Assembly: GCA_022828445.1 (NCBI GenBank)
Contig: JAIZZJ010000001.1
Span: 1,798,001 to 1,862,000 of the forward strand
Source of the DNA: Graphiopsis chlorocephala
Taxonomy: Eukaryota; Ascomycota; Dothideomycetes; Cladosporiales; Cladosporiaceae
DNA: 64,000 bases
Direction of reading: 5' to 3'
A program made the position numbers and the translations under genes. Numbering within the stretch: the first letter of the stretch is position 1; every line of letters starts with the position of its first letter. This document shows, in pieces, positions 11,361 to 20,045 of this stretch. The notes beneath the pieces are model-generated. The model was not told where the DNA came from. It saw nothing but the letters and a program-made list of their open reading frames with translations, and did not search any database.

Positions 11361-13337
11361 CTAACTTGTCTTGTCGTCAGCCGCCGTACCATCCATACCA
11401 ATCAGGAAGCTGTCCTGGTTCTCAATTAGGAAAATCAGAACGTCCTGCGAGATTTGCTTGTCGATGGGCGAGATACAGTGCTGAGGATGCGACAAAATAC
11501 CTGGCTGGAATATCGCTGCTAGCTTCGGGGTTGTCATCCTGTTGACATATGACTGGCTTGCAAAAACAGCCAGCATGTCGACCAGATAGAGCAAGAGCTG
11601 TCGATGCAACGGCGGCATCTCTTTTATGAGGCTTTGGTATGTTAGTATTGTGTCAGGGTCGAATATCCCAGCTGGCCCCGACTCTATCATTGGGGAGCGG
11701 AAACGATCGTAGAACTCCAACGAGACCACGGGGTCGGGTAGTTGCAACAAGTATCGAAGCAACAGACTCGCGGCGTCGTGCACAGTGTAGCCAGTCCAAT
11801 TGAAGCCTTTGCCATAGCGTTCGGGGCTGTCAAACGCAACTTGCATCTTACGAAGCCGACGTAGCGAGCCATTGGTAGCGAAGATGTTCTCAACTTCAAC
11901 GGCTGTACGTTCATCAGCGGCTTAGCGTCGATTCAAAGGATCCAAGGTCACACTTACCATTCTCTTTGAGAAACCCACCTGTCTTAGCAACCACGATCGG
12001 GATGTAGCCATAAATGTAAGATTGGCCTCCATCTTTGGAAAGGGAGATGCCAACATTGGCATATCGAATTGAGGTTGTCAAGGGGATGCCGAAAATGCCG
12101 GGCGGCGCCTCGGTCGTTGACTCGAGCCTCTTGTTCGTAGAACGCATATGACTAGATCGGAACTTGATGCGAAAATATGCACCTAGAGACTTTTTTCTGT
12201 CGTCTGCTTTCGGCGTGGCGTCATCGGTGGGTAAAAAACTGTAATGGATCAGTAAAATTGTGGACGATTCGGAGTCCATCTTTCTTGGGAGCTGACGACA
12301 CACATTTGTTCGGGTGTATTGATTTTTGCAGCTTCCGCAGACCGTGCAAAGGTATAAGCCGAGGCGTTTGAGAGCTCGACAGCAAATACCGGAAGAGCGA
12401 AGACAGATATGTTGGATACTTCGCCAAGTGTTAGAGACGAGCAAATGGACAAAGCGAGAGTGCTGCGGCCATCATCCACGAGGGAAGACTCCGAGTGGTT
12501 GGCATGAGCATGCCTATACACCCGCGATTGATGTAGTTGTTCCTCGAATGCCGAGACTCGTGGTGGTTCATCGTGAGTCCCTGCCGACGCTGGGAGTACC
12601 GCAGTTGAGGCAGTCTGCGACACATTTGAATTGATCGATTGCACATGACTTGATCGCGACGTCGTAGATTGCGCCGATGTTTGGCTGTTGCCCTGTCCCA
12701 GGCTAGCTCTGGCAACAGAAGCAACTGAGCGCCGAGATGATGCGCGACCAGACAGATGCTCCAGATTCCTGAGACGGCCCGACAGCTCCTTGTTCTCCTT
12801 CAGCAGTAGATCTACTTGATCGCACAGACGATCCATACTCCTCTCGGCCTCTCCAGCAGAGTCGCTTGGAAATGTCAGTGGTGCTCAAGTAGAAAAGGTC
12901 TTCACTCACCATTGCAGAATGTTAAGCATGCAAGTAAATGACATCTTATGGTTCTGAAGTCTGGTGACCAAGTTCTGAACACTCTCCCGCTTCATAAACC
13001 ACACAGCGCGATCCCAGGCTTTCAGTCCAGAGTCCACACGTAGCGCTTTTAGAACTGAATCAAGCTCGGAGTATGTGAAAACGCAGGCAGTCAGTGAAGC
13101 TGTTATGTGCTCAACAGTAATCAGTCGAAGGCGCTGAGGATTCGCTCGTGTTCTGCCAATAATGTACGTCTGTAGGCCCTGGAGAACAATACTCATACTC
13201 GCGACCTCCGTGGCAGCCGCCTGAGCATCTTTGTTGGCTTCCTTGACGGCCAAGCCAAGGTTGTACAAGGCTGGAACGAGTTGACCAGCCACCCGAATGA
13301 GTCCAGCGACCGAAGCCGCCACTGACAAAGGGTCCAT
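11361..13337 (-). CDS. HeLo-like fungal signalling domain fused to a RhoGAP domain lacking the arginine finger
   Basis: About 605 residues from four exons: 13337-12910, 12864-12343, 12283-11958 and 11902-11361. The third donor/acceptor pair is the least certain; an acceptor at 12239 would also keep frame. Residues 1-60 (MDPLSVAASVAGLIRVAGQL...) match the N-terminal domain found at the head of fungal STAND/NLR receptors (PF17111-like). A coiled coil (DQVDLLLKENKELSGRLRNLE) and a Ser/Thr-rich linker follow. The C-terminal half is a RhoGAP domain, with GIPLTTSIRYANV, PIVVAKTGGFLKEN, RYGKGFNWTGYTVHDAA, LLRYLLQLPDP and the NRMTTPKLAAIFQPGIL helix. RhoGAPs switch off Rho GTPases by inserting an arginine. 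Here the IFR(L/V)SG motif reads IFATNG, with Ala (GCT, 11877-11879) at the finger position, so catalysis is doubtful. It may bind Rho without stimulating hydrolysis. Confidence 0.85.
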
Positions 13338-13615
13338 GATGAAGCAATGCTGGACCGAGAATCAGAATTGCATATGTGAGGGCGAGAAGATCCAAGTATA
13401 TATTGCTGCACGCAAGGCTGAGGCGGAGCATAAAAGCGCGGCTCTCCAGATTGGCGCTAATAATGCAATGCAGCCACTGTGCCAGAATCGTGGGGTGTAT
13501 CTATTTCGAGACCTATTACAGTTGTTCGAGTGCGTTCGAGACATGAAATGTAGGGTATAAAGTGCACGATCAAGCTGGCAGAGTTCTGGTTCACACCATG
13601 GGTCTTATCGGGTCC

Positions 13616-14566
13616 TCATCTGAACCACCAATTGACGGACCCATTTATGCCTTCGCCCAAGCCCTTGACGCTATGCCACCAACCCTTGGGGATGAACAAA
13701 GCATCACCGGCTTCGAGCTCCGCTTGCCACGCACCGCCAATCGTGTCCTCGCCGTCGCTCCAAACTTCCTCTTCCAAAAGCTTTTTCTCTTGACCTTGCA
13801 TCATTTCCTCTCCTCTCATAGTAGCGCTCGCACTCCCGCCAATCGCCTCTTGCACCTTCGAGAAGACCGCGTTTCCCGCGCGTGGCTCATAAAGTCTCAC
13901 AATCTTCTTGCCTGCCAGCTGGACGAACAGATTCGGATTCGGGTCCTTGTGCAGCGGAGTATAAGTAGGCGCCTGGCCAAGCCAAATACTGCTGTCGTAG
14001 ACGTCTCCTTTGCCAGCTTTCAGTACAAGTTCTGGTGTAGGTAGATCCGCACGCATTGCCGGCAGTAAGTCAGTCAAACTTGCTTGCGCAATGTAGATCT
14101 TCGCAGTGGGAATGGTATGGGCACTGGAAGAAGAGTCAGGATTTCCAGTTCCATTCGTAGCCGGCGATCGATCAGCAAAGTAAGGCTGCGGAGGTAGGAC
14201 GAAAGTGGATTCGGAAGTATAGACGAACTCTAAGAAGAAACCCAGGGAGTTTTGGATCCGCACGAAGTCGCCATTGTTTGTGATCTCGAGCGGTACGATC
14301 ACGGCTTTGAAATTGGAGAGGTAGCGGGCATTCAGTCTAGCCGTCGTGCTCTTGCTCTTTGCGCCAGGCTGCTTGAACCACTTTGTCACTGCTGGTATAT
14401 CCGTCTGGCACCCTTGAGGTAGTAGAGCTGGGACTGCTGGTTCGAAAGCATGTTGGCGGAAGGTCTCGAGGGTCGCATCTGGAAGAGTCGCGACTGGACG
14501 CGTAGCCTTAGTTGAGTAGCACCTAGCTAGGGTCGAAGGGCCGCGCCATAGTACTCTTAGGAGCAT
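13616..14566 (-). CDS. JmjC/cupin-8 family 2-oxoglutarate Fe(II) oxygenase, likely mitochondrial
   Basis: Single-exon 316-residue protein. The cupin fold with an HxD...H iron triad is visible: H206 and D208 in PLHKDPNPNLFVQLAGKK, distal H298 in FIPKGWWHSVKG. Lysine and arginine of the KKIVRLYEP strand follow, as in JMJD5/FIH-like hydroxylases. These enzymes couple 2-oxoglutarate decarboxylation to hydroxylation of protein or RNA substrates; the substrate here is unknown. The first 25 residues (MLLRVLWRGPSTLARCYSTK) are basic, hydroxylated and free of acids, with RCYS preceding STK, a typical mitochondrial presequence. An acidic insertion around residues 230-275 lies between the second strand set and the distal histidine. 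The ATG at 14566 is the natural start. Confidence 0.88.
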   Translation of the reverse strand: MLLRVLWRGPSTLARCYSTKATRPVATLPDATLETFRQHAFEPAVPALLPQGCQTDIPAVTKWFKQPGAKSKSTTARLNARYLSNFKAVIVPLEITNNGDFVRIQNSLGFFLEFVYTSESTFVLPPQPYFADRSPATNGTGNPDSSSSAHTIPTAKIYIAQASLTDLLPAMRADLPTPELVLKAGKGDVYDSSIWLGQAPTYTPLHKDPNPNLFVQLAGKKIVRLYEPRAGNAVFSKVQEAIGGSASATMRGEEMMQGQEKKLLEEEVWSDGEDTIGGAWQAELEAGDALFIPKGWWHSVKGLGEGINGSVNWWFR

Positions 14567-15234
14567 GTCAGGCTCCTGGAAGGTGTACTGAGCACATACA
14601 CGCGCGTGGTTGCGAGTGGATCAAGGTACAGGTAAGTTACGTGTGTAGCACATGTGGGTTCGATCTCATCTCAGCGCCGCGTCTCTTTGAGCCTCGGCAT
14701 CGCGTGAGAAATGATTTAACTTACATGCAGTATCATCGTGAACCAATAGGGTTGGGGTTGGGGTTGCGTTACAATTGTGTAATCCTTCTAAGTCGGCATA
14801 GTACCTCGTAGTTTGTTCAATCATGATTGAGTGGTTGTTCTGACGTATTATAATGTAACATCTAAAATTGATATCGTCGTGTGTCATCTATAATTCAAGA
14901 ATCATTGTTTCGGAAGGCGCGGCATTCGAGATCGCCAAAGAGGAGTGGAAATCAGGGTAAGCTTTTTGGCATCTCTCAGCCCAAACCTTTTTTCTATCAG
15001 GATCGATGGTCGACCTCACAAACCTTCTCGGAAACCTGCCGGTGCATAGCCTCACGAGACAGGCAGTGCGCATATTGTGCTTTCGAGATCGCCTAGCGTT
15101 GACCTGTAAGTTTCACAGGATTCCAGTGCTGCGTCATGGCATGGAGGTAGACGCGACTTGAAATACCTCAAGTAGACTGCGAATCGATGTGAGTAAGAAG
15201 GCTCAAGTTTTCACTTCTTATTGCAGGCCAAGCC
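14567..15234. other. Intergenic region with GGGTTG triplet repeat and possible 5' UTR intron
   Basis: Divergent promoter space for the JmjC gene and the gene at 15235. It contains three tandem GGGTTG units at 14749-14766. A GTAAGT at about 15108 and a pyrimidine-rich TTGCAG ending at 15226, just before the ATG at 15235, could delimit an intron in the 5' leader of the downstream gene. Confidence 0.4.
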
Positions 15235-15966
15235 ATGTCACGGGGCACTCCACCGCCGTCTTATGCAGCAGCAACATTGAGCGACACTCCTACTCCCGAG
15301 TATCAGGACATCACTGAGCGCACCCCAAACTTCCTATACTTTCACCGTACGGCTCAAGGAATCCGGATCTTCAGTGCTGCCAATGAGAAGGAGCCTCGCT
15401 ACTATGTCGGGAGATACCAAGGGCTAGACCATCCAGATGTCATTCTCCATCGAGGCGGCGACAGGAGTCGACCGGCAGCTGGACAAGCTAAATTCTCACG
15501 TTCCGAGAAAGATTTCGCCATTGCCATTGATGGCCCTGCGAATAGTCTCGCGGCCAACCAGGAGGTCGTGAGATGTATCAGCAGTCACAGCATCTTCGGT
15601 GCCGACAGTTACCAATACACTATCCCTGCAGATATATATTCCGAAGAAGAAAGTGCCGCAGTTCGAAGCCTCACCTGGAAACATACGCACGACTCTCATT
15701 TGGGCTCAGCAGTGTGGAAATCGAAAGATTTCAAGCTCATAGATGACGCCACCGAACAAGTCGTAGCTGTGTATATCAACCTGAGCGACACCAACAACGT
15801 GATGAGCAGGCTCGAATGGAAGATGTCTTATTCAGTCGATGAAGAGGTACGAGCGCTGACGGTGCTCATGGCATTTATTGAGAGAATCCGGAGGTTCAAG
15901 AAGCAAGCTAGTAGGGCATCTGTTGTGGGTGCAGCGCAGGGGCCTAGGAGAGGCAAGGTCTATTGA
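15235..15966 (+). CDS. Unknown 243-residue protein with N-terminal PPxY motif
   Basis: Single exon from the ATG at 15235. The N-terminus has PPPSYAAATLSDTPTPEYQD, containing a PPxY core (PPSY), a ligand for WW domains such as those of the Rsp5/Nedd4 ubiquitin ligase. The rest is a compact, beta-rich sequence (FLYFHRTAQGIRIFSA, ARYYVGRYQ-like, SLTWKHTHDSHLGSAVWKSKDFKLID, EQVVAVYINLS) reminiscent of a LURP-one/tubby-C fold. That fold assignment is inference; no family is recognised with confidence. A basic helix RIRRFKKQASRAS lies near the C-terminus. No signal peptide or membrane segment is present. A leader intron ending at 15226 is likely. Confidence 0.7.
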   Translation: MSRGTPPPSYAAATLSDTPTPEYQDITERTPNFLYFHRTAQGIRIFSAANEKEPRYYVGRYQGLDHPDVILHRGGDRSRPAAGQAKFSRSEKDFAIAIDGPANSLAANQEVVRCISSHSIFGADSYQYTIPADIYSEEESAAVRSLTWKHTHDSHLGSAVWKSKDFKLIDDATEQVVAVYINLSDTNNVMSRLEWKMSYSVDEEVRALTVLMAFIERIRRFKKQASRASVVGAAQGPRRGKVY

Positions 15967-16287
15967 AAGTTGATCAGGTTTCGTGTTACCAGGACCAGGT
16001 ATTGCACGGATGCAAGCACATATGTTGTAGACATCAGTAAATGACAATTCGGCGACTGTATATTTACATTGAGCGAACAGACTTGATCAATCATATTTCA
16101 AGGATTATCTAATTCAAAACGTAGAACACAACGGGGAGGGAGATATGACATACATAACAGGTGCCAGTAAGTGAATTGATACTTGTATACGTGTATTGCT
16201 ATCCTGAGGAAGGTGGTGCTGAGACTGACTGCCCTCCGACATCGGGCCGAGAGTCGCGACCTTCTAACATACGTCCTACCTCCTACG
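15967..16287. other. Intergenic, lost 5' part of the HET gene expected here
   Basis: No frame in this stretch encodes the missing N-terminal half of the HET domain that the following gene should have. It reads as unrelated AT-rich sequence, which supports truncation of that gene rather than an overlooked upstream exon. Confidence 0.45.
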
Positions 16288-17376
16288 ATGTATCTCGATT
16301 TATCTACTAGCCATCATGTTCGGCGCCATTCATCAATCGGGAATCAAGGATGGAGCCTGACTGGGCTCATGATGCTGATCCATTGGATGGTAGACATGCA
16401 GATGCAGGCTGCAGCCACCATCACGCCTGCGCCTCTCCACAGCCCCGGCGGCAAACAGCCAGATGTTGCCAGGTTCGAGGCCGAGTTCAAGGCGAGTCGC
16501 TGGTTCACGAGAGGTTGGACGCTGCAAGAGCTTCTCGCACCGAGTCATGTGGTATTCTATGGGAGACCCTCGGTAGGTCCATGGATTATGCTCGGCGATC
16601 GAACATCACTTTGTGGCCTGATCTCGATGTCTACCGCCATTGCGGAAGGGGACCTCATAGACTCTAGGTATTGCCAGGCCTGTCCCGTCGCACAGAAAAT
16701 GTCTTGGGCCGCCAAACGCAACACTACAAGAGAGGAAGATGTCGCGTATTGTCTCATGGGTCTATTCTCGGTCAACATGCCTCTGCTGTATGGTGAAGGC
16801 GCTCGCGCTTTTATGCGACTGCAAGAGGAGATTATGAAGATATCGGATGATCAATCTATCTTCGCATGGACGAGCCCGGAGACAGAAGATGCCGCAGAAC
16901 TATTCCCTGACAACGTCTTCGAAGATCTCAACGATCCAGATGTCAAAGCTGCAATGGGGTCCGTCTTAGACTCTACGCACAAGCCTCGGTTCCCAGAATG
17001 GGTTGGGCACGGCCTCTTGGCCACCAGTCCTAAAGCATTCTCACATGTTGGCAAGATTATGGTCAAAGGGCCGCCCCAGGACAGAGCGACGTCCTACCAG
17101 ATGACCAATCGAGGACCTCGCATCAGCTTAAGCCTTATTCCATTGCGTCTCTTCGGCACACAAGATCGTAAAATGTTCGCAGCAAATCTGGGATGCGCTG
17201 TCGACATCGAGCAACACCGCTTTCTAACAGTGGGCATATATCTCCAGCCAACGCGCAGATTGCCAAGCGAAACGAACCGAAACCAGTTTGACCGTGTCCG
17301 GTGCGACAAGCTGATATGGGGTGTTCCAGAGAGCAATACGCTCACAGAGATTTTTGTACAACAGCGTCGAATCTAG
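16288..17376 (+). pseudogene. 5'-truncated HET-domain (heterokaryon incompatibility) gene
   Basis: An open frame of 362 residues holds only the second half of a HET domain. It contains SRWFTRGWTLQELLAP, VFYG, PVAQKMSWAAKRNTTREEDVAYCLMGLFSVNMPLLYGEGARAFMRLQEE... and then DDQSIFAW, the usual block at the end of the domain in HET-E/HET-D-like proteins. The first half is absent: the segment normally containing the DTCCID and CYVYL motifs. It is replaced by a non-conserved, methionine-rich leader. HET proteins trigger cell death on fusion of incompatible hyphae. With half the domain missing, this copy is probably inactive, although the remaining frame is open and could still be expressed. The ATG at 16288 is the first in frame; the real boundary of homology begins near 16440. 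Confidence 0.75.
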
Positions 17377-17692
17377 GACGATTCAAAGTCTGACGTTGCC
17401 TTGTCACCTACACGACTGGGAGGGAGTAGCAACGTCACTGCCTTGTCGACAAGACGATATGGGAGTCTAGATCCCGAGAAGAGCTTCCGAGATGCCTAGG
17501 AAGAGGCTAATGAAGCGGGCTGCAGCCGTGAATTCTGCCACAGCTCGCCGTATTCCCGTCTGAGTCGCGATTGTGCCAATCGAGCCGTTCCTAGACTGCT
17601 GCTCCTAAGACCAGCTTGTTTGCAGCTTTCATATACCGCATCGAACAATCATTCCACATGGAACACAACCATTAGCGATAACCTCGCTACAA
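17377..17692. other. Short intergenic region before tRNA-Asp
   Basis: No gene seen. A string of homopurine/homopyrimidine-poor mixed sequence leads directly to the tRNA. Confidence 0.4.
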
Positions 17693-17779
17693 TCCCCAAT
17701 GGTCTAGTGGCTATGATTTCCGCTTGTCATTAACACCGACAAGTCGCGGGAGACCAGGGTTCGATTCCCTGTTGAGGAG
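17693..17779 (+). tRNA. tRNA-Asp (anticodon GTC) with a 15-nt intron
   Basis: The acceptor TCCCCAA pairs with TTGAGGA (one C-A mismatch). The D arm is GTCTAGTGGCTATGAT. The anticodon stem is TCCGC/GCGGG with loop T-T-GTC-A-C after removing a 15-nt intron following base 37. The T arm is CAGGG-TTCGATT-CCCTG and the discriminator base is G. Mature length is 72 nt. It sits between the truncated HET gene and the SsuD-like gene. Confidence 0.92.
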
Positions 17780-18081
17780 CAACTCATGATATGACAGTTC
17801 TTCAGTATCACAAGTCTTCCGGTGCTGGCTCACCAGCATCGTACATTATCTTTTTTGCAATCTTTTGTGGTGTTGGTGCGGTGTGGCACGGCTTGATTAG
17901 TTGTGGGGTACTGTATAACTTCGGAGATACCTCCCAACAGATTGAAGAGAATGGGCAGGACGTAGCTGCATTCTTTTTGTGAGTCTCAGCACGCGAATGA
18001 TTTAGATGAGTAATCATGCAACGCAAATGCGATTCGCTGAAATATACTCTATCGAAACAACACGACATCCGTGTAAGATTC
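17780..18081. other. Intergenic region between tRNA-Asp and the SsuD-like gene
   Basis: About 300 bp holding the presumed RNA polymerase III termination zone of the tRNA (T-rich around 17840-17860 and 17972-17980) and the 3' flank of the minus-strand gene. The 63-codon frame at 17791-17982 is not convincing. Confidence 0.4.
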
Positions 18082-19227
18082 TCAACCATCGGTAAGGTCA
18101 TTCGCCTCACCCTTCTTGACAGCCTCAGGCTTAGCTAAGACAGTGCCGTTCTCACGAGCAGCTATGCCCTCACGCACACGAGGCAAAACATGCCTGCCAT
18201 AATCAATCATGTCCGTCAAGTTGTCGTAGCCGCGAATAGAGATTAGATCGCAGCCCAGATCCACATAGTCGAGAATCGACTCCGCCACAGTCTCCCAGCT
18301 ACCGACAAGAGCCGTGCTGGCGCCTCTCGCGTTCGTCGCAGTAACAGTCGGGTACCACAGCGCACGGTCTTGCACCTCTCCGCGACTGGCGATGTCCAAC
18401 AGGCGCTGCGAACCGGCATTCTGTGGTGGCGCTCCAGCTTGTCCAGGCTTGCCTTTTCCTGCTCCAACGTTTGTCTTCAGTGCGTCGAGAGTGCGGTGCG
18501 CCTTGGCCCATGCCAGGTCATCTGTTTCTGATGTGATAGGACGGAAAGTAACCCAGATACGAGGTCTATCTTTACGACCAGCCTTCTCAGCTTCTGCGTA
18601 GATGCGATCGATCTGCTCCTTGGTCTCCTTGAGAGGCTCGCCCCACAAGCCGAAGATGTCTGCCAGTGAGCCGCCAACGCGGTATGCTTCGTCTGAGCTA
18701 CCGCCGACGGAAATTGGGATGGTGCCGTTGACGGGACGCACGCGACTTTGGAATTGCTTGAAATAGTAGTGCTCGCCGCTCCAGTCGAAAGGCTCGGTGG
18801 ATTCCCACGCGCGTTTGAGGATGTGGATGTATTCTTCGAGACGGCTGTAGCGCTGGCCTTTCAGGAGGAAGTCGCCTTCCTTCGCTTGCTCAGCGTCGTT
18901 GCCGCCGGCGATGAAGTGAACGACTGCACGACCTTTGCTAAGCTGGTCGAGTGTTGCAAGAGCCTTGGCGGCGACAGTCGGGTAGAGTGTGTTCGGGCGA
19001 AGTGCAACAATGACTTTCAAGTTCTTGGTGTTGGCCGCGATGAAAGACGCAGTGGTGAAAGGGTCGAATCCACCACTGTCATAAGGCTGAAGAGTGTAGT
19101 TGTAGCCATAGTCGTCTAAGTTGCGCGCATATCGCGCTAGGTAGTCCGGGTCGATGGGAGCTCCAGGAATGGGCTTGAGCTCGTTGGACTCGTTAGGAAA
19201 AGCTAAGCTGATGAATTCGGTAGGCAT
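18082..19227 (-). CDS. Luciferase-like FMN-dependent alkanesulfonate monooxygenase (SsuD type)
   Basis: Intronless 381-residue protein of the bacterial luciferase-like monooxygenase family. SsuD uses FMNH2 from a partner reductase and oxygen to cleave alkanesulfonates to aldehyde and sulfite for sulfur supply. Visible family blocks are the N-terminal strand with FISLAFPN, LKVIVALRPNTLYPTVAAKALATLDQLSKGR with the following VVHFIAGG, the RYSRLEEYIHILKRAW helix, and IPISVGGSSDEAYRVGGSLADIFGLWGEPL. The central insertion (RGASTALVGSWETVAESILDYVDLG) and C-terminal GYDNLTDMIDYGRHVLPRVRE also fit. The length equals that of the Escherichia coli enzyme. Such genes are scattered in fungi and may have been acquired from bacteria, which is inference. 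Its neighbours are HET relics, so genomic context gives no pathway partner. The start ATG at 19227 is unambiguous. Confidence 0.9.
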   Translation of the reverse strand: MPTEFISLAFPNESNELKPIPGAPIDPDYLARYARNLDDYGYNYTLQPYDSGGFDPFTTASFIAANTKNLKVIVALRPNTLYPTVAAKALATLDQLSKGRAVVHFIAGGNDAEQAKEGDFLLKGQRYSRLEEYIHILKRAWESTEPFDWSGEHYYFKQFQSRVRPVNGTIPISVGGSSDEAYRVGGSLADIFGLWGEPLKETKEQIDRIYAEAEKAGRKDRPRIWVTFRPITSETDDLAWAKAHRTLDALKTNVGAGKGKPGQAGAPPQNAGSQRLLDIASRGEVQDRALWYPTVTATNARGASTALVGSWETVAESILDYVDLGCDLISIRGYDNLTDMIDYGRHVLPRVREGIAARENGTVLAKPEAVKKGEANDLTDG

Positions 19228-20045
19228 TGTGGGGTTTGTCTATTGTAGATATTGAGACATCCAGATGGTTTTACAAAGACGAGAGTGTGCTACTTTATGA
19301 GCGGTATCGCTGGGTGGGGCATGGCCAATGGCGACATAGCTGCGCGATCACGCCTTCACCTGAACGGTAGTATCGGCACTCGGGAACATAGATATGGTCT
19401 ATAAGATTAGAAATCGAAAAGTGTACTTGCGTGACGATACATAGTAGTCCCAACAAGTATTCAATGTCGCAATAATGCTATCTCGACAACGTTATGTGGC
19501 AAGATTGTGCAATAAGCGCTTTGCTGTATGAATACTATCCTCGGCAATTGCAATCTGTGACCATCGCTGAAGGATCTCCTTCCACTTGGGCGTCAGGTTC
19601 AGCTTGTATTGGCAAATATGATGGCCGTGGTTTCAACTCAAGGGGTGCAAATGAAATATGGACGTTGTGCAGGTGATGCAAGGACAAGATGCTGCCGCTG
19701 GGTGTTAGGAGAAGTTGAGTGCCTGAGGCCACAGAGTGAACCTCAGCTGGCATTCTGTGCAGCCTGCAAGCATGCTAAGCCTCATGACCCACGATAAACA
19801 ACATACAATGCATCTGCCTTGCATAGGTCGTCATTCGCAGGCACGCGCCTACACCGATTCTCATTAACAGGGGATAGTGCTCACAGGCCAAGATTGACGA
19901 GGACGGTCACGCATTTGCCATCCAGAGTCACCTCAGCGACAAGCCAGGATTGATGGCCATCCATGCCTCTTCAGCTATGTTTTAAGTTCGTCTGCAGTTA
20001 GCCTTCTGACGACATTCGGTGCGACTCCAGACGCCTGGCCGCATT
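19228..20045. other. Gene-free stretch
   Basis: 818 bp with no convincing gene, between the SsuD-like gene promoter and the HET pseudogene. Small frames at 19494-19797 have no conserved features. Confidence 0.45.

Noticed and set aside
12239..12283. 15 residues at the RhoGAP third exon start
   Set aside because: Two acceptors (12284 and 12239) keep frame. The first was used, but the second has the better branch site; neither can be excluded without cDNA.
17791..17982. 63-codon hydrophobic frame after tRNA-Asp
   Set aside because: Lies in the tRNA termination zone, short, and without homology; probably chance.
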